DNA of 64,000 bases from Eremothecium cymbalariae DBVPG#7215 (lineage: Eukaryota > Ascomycota > Saccharomycetes > Saccharomycetales > Saccharomycetaceae): NCBI RefSeq assembly GCF_000235365.1, contig NC_016455.1, positions 1-64,000 on the forward strand. Direction: 5' to 3'. Within the stretch, counting starts at the first letter, position 1, and every line of letters starts with the position of its first letter. The translations under genes and the position numbers were made by a program. Positions 49,030-60,500 of the stretch are shown in pieces. Under the pieces are notes generated by a model that had not been told where the DNA came from, searched no databases, and saw nothing but the letters and a program-made list of their open reading frames with translations.

Positions 49030-49539
49030 TCATTTACGTTTTTTGTCCCCCAAGACCCTAATTTGATCTTCGAACCACTTGAGTAGGAGATTAAACTGCA
49101 AAGCCCCAGACTCTGAAAACACTTTTGTAGCTGGAAGCTCTACTTCTAACTTGGTTCCAGACTCCTCAATCAAAACCACCTTACAAATGGGGTTGAATTT
49201 CTCGTATTTAGTCTTCACCGTCAATTGACACCCATCCTTTATGCCTTGATATTTGATTCCATTTTCCATATATTCCACAACAAACCAAAATGCAACAGAT
49301 AACATCAAGTAACTTGCAACAAGTACCTTTTGGTAAAAGAGAGCATCATGCCATTTAACTTTTCTATCCAACAAAAAACTAATCGCAGCAATGAACGAGA
49401 TCAGGTACCCTATAATTAGCTTCGTGTCAATTAGCCTATAGTTTTGAGTATACCCCAGTCTTGCAAAAACACCTGGCAATGCTTCATCTGTTGCAACTGT
49501 GAGATCTGGAATCGAATAAACATTAATAGGCTGACTCAT
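49030..49539 (-). CDS. SPC2: Signal peptidase complex subunit Spc2
   Basis: Spc2 is the non-catalytic SPC25-type subunit that links signal peptidase to the Sec61 translocon in the ER membrane. The 169-residue protein (S. cerevisiae 178) has two membrane helices (about 41-58, LIIGYLISFIAAISFLL; about 72-90, LVASYLMLSVAFWFVVEYM) and a cytosolic C-terminus. It is convergent with TDA5, 30 bp from its stop. In S. cerevisiae SPC2 is YML055W, next to the IMD4 gene, so its presence here supports an undivided ancestral order. Confidence 0.92.
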   Translation of the reverse strand: MSQPINVYSIPDLTVATDEALPGVFARLGYTQNYRLIDTKLIIGYLISFIAAISFLLDRKVKWHDALFYQKVLVASYLMLSVAFWFVVEYMENGIKYQGIKDGCQLTVKTKYEKFNPICKVVLIEESGTKLEVELPATKVFSESGALQFNLLLKWFEDQIRVLGDKKRK

Positions 49540-50049
49540 ACCGACTATTATTAACCTCTATCCCTGTAATTTGTTAGGAACTTTGAAGGGGAGCTACTTT
49601 TGATATACTTAATCCTAAAGATATATATAAGAATGCACCATCAGCACACTAAACCAACCTCATTGGAAACGAAACTGTTAATCCTTCGTATTTGATAATC
49701 AGAAGTCAAGAGCTAAAGGGAATAGAAGCCAGGTACTCTGCTGGAGTTCTTTATCATATAGTCTGAAGCATATCCTATACTTGCTATCTAGTATTTGTAA
49801 CCTATAGGCAATTACGTTGTTGATTAATGGTGTTTCCGTCTTAGAATTGTCATTTAGTAATCGCATTCGGAACGTGTTAAGATTTTAACTGACATGCGAG
49901 GTCATCTCATTTAGTTGAGAGTAATAGTAACCCACCCACAAAGGCATTAGGGTTCCTCCTATATGGACTGTAGTTACTAAAGGTCATCTAGTGTGGAACT
50001 GGTTAAAGGACATAACTACAAGAGTGCATATGGTGGCAGAGCTGAAGAA
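49540..50049. other. Divergent promoter region SPC2 / MAG2
   Basis: A 510-bp gap separates the SPC2 and MAG2 start codons. No RNA gene or recognisable operator was seen. The MAG2 frame is open back to 49981 but has no upstream ATG. Confidence 0.5.
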
Positions 50050-51936
50050 ATGGCAGACAAGTTGAATAGTAGCATTGCCTCTAATACTGGGAGTGCGCAG
50101 TCTTTGGCGGAAAAAGCCCAGCAGTCAGGGAGGCAAGGTTTGGGCAGAAGGCGCGATGGTACTGCTCGTGGTGGCTCGAGTAATAATGGATATCAGCGGA
50201 CTGGGTCTAGTAGTGGTAAAAGGCATTCAAAACCTCCAAAGCATGGGAAAGAACAGAAGCCAAGTGAGGTGGTTGAAGACGAGCTTGAATTAAGGATTCA
50301 AGAAGAATTAGAAAATTTCTCCCACAGGGGTAGAGGTAAGAAGATTCATGTGCCTATTAATCATCTTTTGTATGTTCCATCTGAAGCACCCCGTCCATGT
50401 AGGTCAACGGGCGTTTCGTATAGGAGGAAAAAGAAGGAGCCTGATGAAGAGCACGTTCATTTACATGGGGATGCGTTTGTCAATGCAAACTTCAAGTTTC
50501 TTGTTGATGACAACTATGAGTACAAGACACAGAAGCTTGATCCAAATGTCCCACTTACTCCAGATAAGATTCGAAGAGTTCTAATTCCAAAGGGCCAATT
50601 GTGTCCTATATGTCTAGCTGAGGATGTTGTAGCCCCTCGTATGGTTAGCTGTGGGCATATTTTTTGTGGGACTTGCTTATTACAGTTCTTTGATTCCGAT
50701 TATCAAGAGGAGAAGAAACAAGCTGAAGCGTCAATTTATGTGAAGAAGAAGCAGTACAAGGAATGTCCTTTATGCGGTGATGTAATCCGGAGAGAAAGAT
50801 GTCGACCTGTTCAATTTTTAGATAATGATGGAAAAGGCGAGTTACCTGAAATTGGTAAGGATGTGACTTTTAAATTAATGTGTAGAGCTACTGGCTCTTT
50901 CCTTCCACTTCCTGTTGAACTGCAATTGGATCCTAGGTCCTTCAGCTCCTTCCCGTCTGTACGGAGATCAGAATTAGCCCCATATTGCCGAATAATGGCA
51001 TGCGATATCCAACAGACCATTGAGCTGTTCAAAAAAGATATAGAAAGTATCCAATGCCAGTTGGAGGTTGACAAAGCCATGTACAATGACGATGGTGTTT
51101 ACGCTATAAAAGCGATAGAACAGATTCAAAACGAAATAAAACAGTGCACAGAACAAGAAGAAACGGATAAAATTCCAGATATTTTCCGACTTACAATCGG
51201 TCCCAAAGCTCTGGATAGATACAACGATTCAAATGCATATTTTTACTACCAAACTGCGTTTAATTCGATAACGAAATACCTGCTATCCCCCTTGGACATT
51301 AAAGTCCTGAAAACCGCTATAGGAGCATATAAAGGCTTCCCCTCGTTATTAACAGCAAAAGTGGAAAACGTACATTATGGCTCTATGGTAACAGAGGCTA
51401 ACATCCGACAATACAAATACCTCTCTCATCTTCCGATAGGTACTGAACTTGCATTTATTGACATAGATTGGCGTAACAACGCGTTGGTACCAAAAGAAGT
51501 GTATGACAAGTTCTCTACAGAGCTGAACCAGCGTCGTCGCCAATTGAAGATAAGGCAAGTCAGAGAGGACAAACTGAAGAAGAAGTACGAACAGGAATTA
51601 GAAAAGAACCATCTAGAATTTTACCAGAGGGAAAACAATACACTCATGGAGCCTCATCCCATAATCCATTCCAATCCAAACCCTCCGTTCCACAGTTTGG
51701 CCTCTAATGAGGATAATACTAGTACGACAGGTGTTCCTCCAGGAAACCGTTTACAAAGTACTGTGTGGGGAACTACAATTTTGGTCACAGAACAATCGCC
51801 TACAGAGGACGATCTCGCTTTCGAAGACATGCTACTTCAGATGCGAACCCAAGCAAAGCAACATGGCAAAGGAAGCAGGAACAAGAAGAATCAATTCACT
51901 CTTCTTAGCTCCAATCAAGCAAGAGGCTCACTTTAA
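50050..51936 (+). CDS. MAG2: RING-type E3 ubiquitin ligase Mag2 (RNF10-like)
   Basis: Mag2 is a cytoplasmic RING protein of the RNF10 family that ubiquitinates small ribosomal subunits in quality control of stalled 40S. A GTG at 49993 is in frame, but the first ATG is 50050, giving 628 residues (S. cerevisiae about 670). The C3HC4 RING starts at about Cys185 (CPICLAEDVVAPRMVSCGH, then FCGTC and CPLCGDVI). Gly/Ser-rich N-terminal sequence and a helical C-terminus flank it. The order TDA5-(SPC2)-MAG2-CRN1 follows YLR426W-YLR427W-YLR429W. Confidence 0.9.
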   Translation: MADKLNSSIASNTGSAQSLAEKAQQSGRQGLGRRRDGTARGGSSNNGYQRTGSSSGKRHSKPPKHGKEQKPSEVVEDELELRIQEELENFSHRGRGKKIHVPINHLLYVPSEAPRPCRSTGVSYRRKKKEPDEEHVHLHGDAFVNANFKFLVDDNYEYKTQKLDPNVPLTPDKIRRVLIPKGQLCPICLAEDVVAPRMVSCGHIFCGTCLLQFFDSDYQEEKKQAEASIYVKKKQYKECPLCGDVIRRERCRPVQFLDNDGKGELPEIGKDVTFKLMCRATGSFLPLPVELQLDPRSFSSFPSVRRSELAPYCRIMACDIQQTIELFKKDIESIQCQLEVDKAMYNDDGVYAIKAIEQIQNEIKQCTEQEETDKIPDIFRLTIGPKALDRYNDSNAYFYYQTAFNSITKYLLSPLDIKVLKTAIGAYKGFPSLLTAKVENVHYGSMVTEANIRQYKYLSHLPIGTELAFIDIDWRNNALVPKEVYDKFSTELNQRRRQLKIRQVREDKLKKKYEQELEKNHLEFYQRENNTLMEPHPIIHSNPNPPFHSLASNEDNTSTTGVPPGNRLQSTVWGTTILVTEQSPTEDDLAFEDMLLQMRTQAKQHGKGSRNKKNQFTLLSSNQARGSL

Positions 51937-52131
51937 GAACCACTAAGGTTGGTCTATCATCGTGAACGGGCGGCGCTATCCCCTATTTGATTTTTTATTC
52001 TTCAAAAATTGTTTTGAGACAATGCAGTACATTATTATGATTCCATGTTATGTATCGTTCACACGTAGACACATACATATATATCTATATATGATTGGAG
52101 GTTATTTTGAAGAGTTAAAGATTGTTCAAAT

Positions 52132-54083
52132 ATGAGGTATGTTTCTTGGATATACATGAGTTACTGAAATAATACGTTTAGTTTGTAAACTGACCGATTT
52201 TACTCTGAAGTGGGAAATTTGTTCGTGCATCAAAATATAGACACGTCTTTGGACAGTCGGTTAAAAAGGAACTGCATTACGAAAACTTGAAAGTCACGAT
52301 CAATGCTTGGGATTCGAACTTGATCAAGACAAATGGGAAGTATATTTCTATTAATTGGAATGCTTCAGGTGGTGGTGCATTTGCTGTGGTGCCCGTAGAA
52401 GAAATTGGGAAGGCGCCTGATCAAATCCCATTATTTAGGGGACACACTGCACAGATTTTGGACACAGACTTTGATCCTTTTAATGATCAAATTATAGCTT
52501 CATCTTCCGATGATACCAAAATTGCGATCTGGGAAATACCCAGTGATTATTCATTCCACAATGCACAGGATGAAGATGGGAATACGAAAGATGTTACGCC
52601 TGTAAAATTTTTGATGGGTCACACTCGCAAAGTTGGACATGTTTTGTATCATCCAACTGCAAGTAACATTTTGGCTTCATCCTCTCTTGACCATACAGTT
52701 AGAATTTGGAATGTTGAGACTGGGGAAACTGTAATTATCTTAAAACATCCAGACATGGTGACTTCCATGTCTTTTAGCTACAATGGTGATTACTTGGCGA
52801 CTTGTTGCCGTGACAAGAAGCTTAGGGTTTGGGATATAAGAAAACAAGAGGTTGTTAGTGAGGGACAAGGTCACTCTAGTCCCAAGAATCAAAGGGTTGT
52901 TTGGTTAGGTAATTCTGATAGACTTGCCACAACTGGTTTTTCTAAATTGAGCGACCGCCAAATAGGCGTTTGGGACGCTTTTAATATAGATAAGGGTGAA
53001 TTGGGTGGTTTTTATACTGTAGACCAATCCTCAGGCATCTTAATGCCATTTTATGATGACTCAAACAAAATTTTATATGTTGCCGGAAAAGGTGATGGGA
53101 ACATTCGCTACTTCGAGTTTCAGGATGATGAATTGTTTGCTTTATCAGAATTTCAATCTACAGACCCTCAAAGAGGTTTTGCTGTGGCTCCCAAGAAGTC
53201 AGTCAATGTTAAAGATAACGAGGTCTTAAGAGCTTATAAAACTGTTCGTGACCATTGCATTGAGCCTATTTCATTTGTTGTTCCTAGGAAAGCTGAAGTT
53301 TTCCAAAACGATATATATCCGGATGCCCCCTCTGGAAAGCCCGCTTTGACAGCAGAGGAGTGGTTGTCAGGAAAGTCGGTTGAAGGTCCTATACTATTCA
53401 GTGTCCAGTCATTATATGACGGCCCCAATCCCGTATTTTCGGCTGCTGAAAGATCACCAAACAAAACTTTTATCTCTGAGAGCCCAAAATCCACCCCAGA
53501 TAAATCCTCAACGAAAGTAATCAAGGAAGTTTCATCTCCAAAGATCTTACTTTCGGTACAATCCGAGAAGCCAAAAGTCGATAAAGTATTAAACTCCGAT
53601 GAGACCGTCAACAAAATGTTGCAAAAGGCCTGTGAATTAGATCAAATTAATAAGGCTGAAAACCCAGGCAAGGAAACTTCCGGTTGGGATAGTGACGATG
53701 AACACTCTGGCTCTCCCGCCATTAAAAAAGTTGAGCAAAAAAAGGCTTCTGTAATCAAGCCAAAACTTCCTTCCCCGTCTCAATGTCGAACTGAAAATGT
53801 TCCTTTAAGGGAGGATAATTCCTTATTCAATACTCCTAAGAAAGAGCCACCTAGGATGCCTACACTTACAAAAGGAACACCAAACACTCAAAATGTCTCT
53901 GAATCCCAACTTGCAACCCCAGCATCCGCTAGGTCCCTTGGTCTGAAGCAGTCCGTCGAAAAGTTGTCAGAATTAGTTCTGAACTTGGAAACAGTTGTGT
54001 CCAAGCTAGCTGCTGCATCTTTAGAAAGGGATAACCGCTTAAAACAAGTAGAAGATAAGATTGAGCTGCTCTTGAAGAAATAA
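52132..54083 (+). CDS. CRN1: Coronin, spliced with a 5-nt first exon
   Basis: Crn1 binds actin filaments and regulates Arp2/3 at cortical patches. The main open frame starts only at a TTG (52287), yet the preceding sequence encodes the family's conserved N-terminus in frame back to a TGA. A first exon ATGAG (52132-52136) followed by GTATGT, joined to exon 2 at 52211, reads MSGKFVRASKYRHVFGQ, matching S. cerevisiae coronin. The spliced protein is 625 residues (S. cerevisiae 651). WD40 beta-propeller repeats cover about 1-400, followed by a Ser/Pro/Lys-rich unique region and a C-terminal coiled coil (about 585-625). It is upstream of SEN1, as in S. cerevisiae (YLR429W-YLR430W). Confidence 0.9.
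52137..52210 (+). other. CRN1 intron with AAG acceptor
   Basis: The 74-nt intron has a canonical GTATGT donor but an AAG acceptor; it is the only AG that keeps the frame open past the in-frame TGA. No perfect branch site is present; AACTGAC, about 16 nt before the acceptor, is the best candidate. S. cerevisiae CRN1 has no intron that I recall. Confidence 0.75.
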
Positions 54084-54519
54084 ATCAAAAATGTATACTA
54101 CACAATCTTGTATTAAAGCCCCATCTGGGGCTATTTTAGTCTTCCTGTAACTAAATACGTTGATATCAAATGTCTATTTTGACGAAAACGCGTCACAAAA
54201 AAAGCTTTCAAAAATGTTTGAAGACTAGTAATCAAGTAATTATACATTGTCATCCTTCTGGTCTTCAAAAGCAACTAAGATTAAGAAAACAGTATCACTG
54301 CTCAAGCCTCGGTTTCATTAGAGCGTTGGGATACTCTAATTCTTTGGATACGTGATTTGTGCTCCGTTAAACATATAGTTTCTTTTCATTTTTTTTTTTC
54401 ATTTGTTTTAAAAACTATTACTCCTCCTTATACATTCTCAAAGGGTACTTCTATAGTGTTTAGCCATTATACTGCTAATATCCTGTTAGAGTGGTATCAA
54501 TTGTAAGTTAAATTAAAAG
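54084..54519. other. Intergenic CRN1-SEN1
   Basis: This 436-bp gap includes an ACGCGT (MCB-type) site at 54188-54193 and long T-tracts near 54389-54400. No additional gene was recognised. Confidence 0.5.
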
Positions 54520-57500
54520 ATGAGTGCTTTCGATTCTTTGTCCGAATTGGAAAAGCTTGCACTAACCTATAAATCGAAGATAGAACAGGTATACGAAGGT
54601 ATATACCAAAATGAAAGCGACTTATTGACTGATATCTTGCACAATCTGATTCCAAAGGTGAGTTCTAAAGATGTGCATATGTTCTGTAATTCTAACTTTC
54701 AACCTGTAGCTGTGTTTTCATTGACTTTGTTTTCTTTTCAGAATCACCCCGAAGCAGTTAAATGGTTACAGAATAGGTTGAATAATTGTTTAAGTCACTG
54801 TAGGCGCTGTGTTACTCAATTTGTGAAGGGTAAATCTAAGATGATACAGCATTTTGCTGTGAACAGGCGTATTGCACACACTAAAGTTGCAAGTTTCAAC
54901 GAGTTAATCTGCATGTGGAGGGCACATGTTGTTTTGCCTATTTTTAGAGACTTCAGTGCAAATGGTGTCACCCTTCAATTAGTTCTATCAGAATACGAGG
55001 TTTTGATGAACCCCCAGATGCTTAGATGCTCTGCGGAACTCCAACATTACCATGAAATTGTCTTCAAAAGTCTCTATGGTATGAAACACGAACTTTTGGA
55101 CTTTGATAACCCAAATGGTATAACGAGCTTTGTACCTGGGGTCGTATATTCATATAATAGCGGCTCTCCAGAGCAATTTCTTTGGGCCCAAAAATTCTTA
55201 CAGCATTTATTCGACACCAAATACTTAATCACTATTGAAAATATTACCTGTGAATTACTAGATGAATTGATGCATCATGTTATTAATATACAGACTAAGG
55301 CCAATGGGATCCCCCATGCGAATTCAATTGGGTTATTCTGGTGCAGAATGTGCCCCCTTTTTGCATTGATGCATGTGGAAGTTTTGAAAGAGTATTTTAT
55401 TGAATTCAAAAACATTAAATCGTTGAAGTCTGCCATATCAGTCCCGATAGAGTCTGTCTTTAAATTATTCTATCATCATTTCATAATGCAGTTAAGACCA
55501 AAGCCATTGGATATACTCTTGCGAATTTTAAAGCTTTTTTTGGAAAAGTTTGGTGCAGAGTTCTGGACCCTTGTTCAACCTTATACATTCCATAGTGTTC
55601 CTGATATTTTATTCAACGGTGACTTCACAAATTCATTAATAAGCCTTCAAAGTAAGCCTATATGTAAAGAAGGCCCAGACACCTGGTTACATGCAGATGG
55701 ATCTGTTTCTGATCTTGTGATGTGGACGCTGCCGTATTATAGATCGTTGTCAAAGGCATACAAGATCCAGATGGTTAGAAAGATTGCTTTCGGCTTTTTA
55801 GGTGTGATAAATTCAACACCTCAAATTCAATCCGTCCCAAAAGGATTATTGGTTAATGCAGCAACATTATTATTAAACCAAGCCTTGAAAGTAGATGAGG
55901 CGAGTAGATCATTATTATATTCTTCCGATGGCAATTTTGAAACTATAATTTTTACCATTGCCGATGTTAGGACTCCTTTGAATAATGAAGCTACATTAAA
56001 AATAATTGTCGATACTGCAAACAATCCCTCTGCGTTATACCCTGGGTTTCCTACAGGATCTATATCCAATTCTGCGATGGAAGTCTTAGCTAACTGTATT
56101 AATGTTGATATTTTAAATTTGTGTGAAACCACTTACAAATTATATACAGGAAAGCATCAAAACAAAAAAACAGCACATGAAGTAAAGGTTACTACGGTGT
56201 TAATATCAAGGCTAGTTGCAGCACTAAATTTCCGGTCCCAAACCGACGCAACCAATAAAGTTGCAGCATTGTTTGGTTCCTTACGAAATGTTAATGGTTT
56301 ACTAGTTCTGCAAAACCATCAAGATACCCATTCGATGCAGCAAAATGCTATGGTCAAAGAATACATTGAGCTAATCATAAAATTGATTGGTAAATGTGCC
56401 GATATTTCTCCAACCACTATGAGTACTGTATTATCCATGAAAATAGCTACTCAAGGCTTTTGGTCATGTATTTTTTCTCCGTGCCAAGATCTATACCAGG
56501 AAGCTACAAACTTATTATATGAGACGTTTGACGTTGAAGGACGTCTCGAAGGTTTCCAAGAGTTGTTCAATCACAACATGACAACAAATCTACAGGCGGT
56601 TTGCATGGTTCTAAGCCAGTTGATCAAGAATGAATTTTATGAACCATGCCCTAGAGCGGTTAGAGTTTTAATGGACGTTATTCACGTTTTTATGGATCCA
56701 GTTAGTGGTATGTTTGCAAACTATTCCACTTTAAAAACAACGGAAACCGATACAGCTTTATTCGATTTCTGGAAAGACACATGGAACTTCTTGGATATGA
56801 TATATCGCGTTACTTTGAATTGGGCTACCAAATACCCGTATACTGAATTGGAAAACTTTACTAAGGACACATTAGATGTCAGCAATTTGTTAATGAATTC
56901 ATATAGAGAATTTGCAGATATTTTAACGAAGGATTTTACCAATAACGATGATGATTTATTCAAATGTGCTATGAGCCCTTTTAAACATATGTTATATTGG
57001 TTGAGATTAAGTGATGAAGACTTACTTGCATCTTGTGTCACATTGATTGTTTCTGCATCCGATTTGTCTAAAGAGAAGAACTTTCAGTTTGACGATGCGT
57101 TGGTTCGTGAAATGGCGTGCTATGCTTGCAAGTCGCGGAAATATTTGAATAAATTAACTAGCCATCAATCCAGTGATTTGCTTTCTCGAGCCAAGTACTT
57201 CAACGAGGCATTAACTGATTCAATAATCCAGGAAGTAGAAAGATACAATAAAGAGAAGGAACTATCTAAAAGGGATCAATCTCCTGAAATAACTAGTAGC
57301 CGTTCTGGTACCCCCAGTGTTACCCAGATGGCGCTGCCTCAACAACGTGTGGACTATTTACAACGAAAGGCGATGGCATCTTCTATTACAAGTAGACCTA
57401 AGGGCCAAAGTTCTATCACATCATATGGATCGCTTAAAAGAGGATTTATATCGGCCCCTTCCGCTCCTTCAAAACCGCTATCAAAAATGGAGCTTGAAAG

Positions 57501-60500
57501 AAGAAAGCTGGTCGCTGAACGTGTCGTTCATCCTCCAAGTCAAAATGTTTTCAACCCACGCTCTGGTAGAAAGCACTTAAAAGTACACGGAGATGATGAT
57601 AGTAGCAGTGATAACAGTGATATCGATGATGCCAATGAATTGTTTGCAATTGCTAAACCGAAGCAGAGATATACACCAGTTTTGCTTGACATAAACGGTA
57701 AGGAGATAAAGGCCAATGGGTCAAAGGTCGATCTGAAAAAATTGGAAGAAGAACATATGAGAAAAAGGTTAAATGTAGATTTAAACCCCTTTTACGACAA
57801 AGTGTTACGTTGGAATTATACGAGAATTTCTGCATATCCAGATGATAATTCTGAGCAGGAATATACTGATATCGAAGATCAATTCAGGTCTTCAAAACAT
57901 TATCAGAAGGTAATGGAGCCTTTATTGCTACTAGAATGTTGGCAAGGATTGTGTGCAGTTAGAGATAGAGAGATTCACAAGGCATTCAGCTTTATTGTTG
58001 GTAACAGAACAGTGGTATCAGACTTTTATGAAGTTTACGCTTCAATTAATAAGAAAGTTGTGCAGCAAGCTGAGATTAATGAAGCGGATATGATTGTTCT
58101 CGGTCATTTCCCGGATTCAAATCATCAGAAAACGCTGACAAATGATCATTTTAAGAAGTCCCAGAATACCTGTTTGGCAAAAATCCGTAGCATCAAGAAT
58201 GCAAAAGGTGAAAATATGGATCTAACTCTTCGAATTCATCGTAGTCATAGATTCTCAAACTTCTTAACTTTGAGGACTGAAATTTACGCTGTTAAAGCTA
58301 TGCAAATGACTACTGTAGAAAGAGAATATACCTCATTACAAGGTTTGCCATATTATGATCTTGTCTCCCAAATTATAACCGCGAAGCCGACTGAGGAGCA
58401 GCATGCGGAGGATGCAGAAGTTGAAAAAGTGAAAATTAACTATAAATTGAACACATCGCAAGCAACTGCTGTTGTTAGCACCGTGAAAAATCTTGGGTTC
58501 TCCTTAATTCAAGGACCGCCCGGTACTGGTAAAACCAAAACTATTCTAGGTATCGTAGGCTATTTCTTGTCGACTATTAGAGTATCGCCCTCTAACGTTA
58601 TAAAGAATCCAACTCAAGTGGGAAACATTTCTACAGAGCAACTTCTACAGAAGCAAAAAGTATTAATTTGTGCACCGAGTAATGCTGCTGTCGACGAACT
58701 AGTATTGAGATTAAGAGAGGGTCTAACAAATTTCGAAGGTAAGCATTTTAAACCAAAGTTAGTTCGTGTAGGTAGATCAGATGCTGTAAATGCTGCAATT
58801 AAGGATTTGACGTTGGAGGAACTAGTTGACAAAAGGGCTATAACCCAGTCCCTTGAAATGACACATGATCCAGCTTTGGATCAGAATTTTCATAATGCAG
58901 TTGATGAGCGCAGAAAATTGAGGGATACAATCAACAAAGAAGACGGATCACCTACCAGTGTTTTGTCTACTGATCAGATATCTAAAATCCAGTTAAAGTT
59001 ACGGGAGCTGAGTAAGACAATAAATGAGCTGGGTAAACAGCGTGATGAGCTAAGGGAAAGAAATTCCGTGATTTATAGAAACAGGGAGCTAAATAAAAGG
59101 AAAGCTCAGGCTCGCATACTTGCAGAGAGTGATATTATTTGCTCCACTTTATCAGGATCTGCCCATGATGTTTTGGCTTCATTGGGGGTAAAATTTGACA
59201 CTGTAATTATTGATGAGGCCTGTCAATGTACGGAACTATCAAGCATAATTCCATTGAGATATGGGGGTAAAAGATGTATTATGGTTGGTGATCCAAACCA
59301 ATTACCTCCAACGGTATTGTCTGGAGCTGCCAGTACCTATAAGTACAATCAATCGTTGTTTGTTAGGATGGAAAATAATTGTAAGCCACATTTATTAGAT
59401 GTTCAATACCGTATGCATTCTATGATCAGTTCCTTCCCATCATTAGAGTTTTATGATGGTAAACTAAAAGACGGTCCGGATATGGATAACATTAATCAAC
59501 GGCAATGGCATGAAACCCAACCATTTGCCCCTTACAAGTTTTTTGATATTCTTACTGGTAAACAACAGCAGAATGCTAAGACCATGTCTTACGTGAACTA
59601 TGATGAATGTCAAGTTTCTATTGAAATGGTAGACAAGTTGTTAAGGCTATATGAGAAAAAAGTTGATTTCACAGGGAAGATTGGCATTATATCTCCCTAT
59701 AGGGAACAGATGCAAATGATGAAGAAAGCTTTCAGAAGCTATTTTGGAGGAACTATTTTCACGTATATTGATTTTAACACTATTGATGGGTTTCAGGGAC
59801 AAGAGAAGGAAATTATTATTATATCTTGTGTTCGTGCAGACGATTCAAAAAATAATGTTGGCTTTTTGAAGGATTTCAGACGTATGAATGTTGCATTAAC
59901 CAGAGCAAAGACTAGCTTATGGATATTGGGTCATCATAAATCTCTATGTAGGAATAAATTGTGGATGAACCTAATTTCTGATGCGAAAACACGGGGTTGT
60001 TTGGAACTTGCCTGCCCTGGATTTTTAGACAAGCATAATAGAGGTGCCAAGGAGATATTACAGAGGTTTAAGGACCATCATGATCATATTGGATCATCTG
60101 AGGCATATCGTTCGGTACCAGGTAATTCCCTCAAAAAGAGAAAAAAAGGGCACACTTCTGGTCCTACTAAAAGGCTAAAGGCTTCAGAAGAAGCTGAATC
60201 TGATGACTATGATCCAGTTGCAGAATTTAAAAAGGAGAACCATAAAGATCCAACAGGAGAGCAAATGAGTGGTGGATCTGTTAATTCAGTTCCTGAAGTA
60301 TCGAAGAACTCTGAATATAACTTAAAAAGGGCAAACTCCGATGGTGGAATGAACGAAAGAAACCCGAAAATGTTCAAAGTAGAAACAAATACTAAACGTT
60401 CAGGAATTAAGAAGAAATCATCTATTTTTGGTAGTAATCTGCCTATTTCATCGATTGTTCCTGTCATTTCTTCTGATCCTCACATTTACGATTTAAAGGA

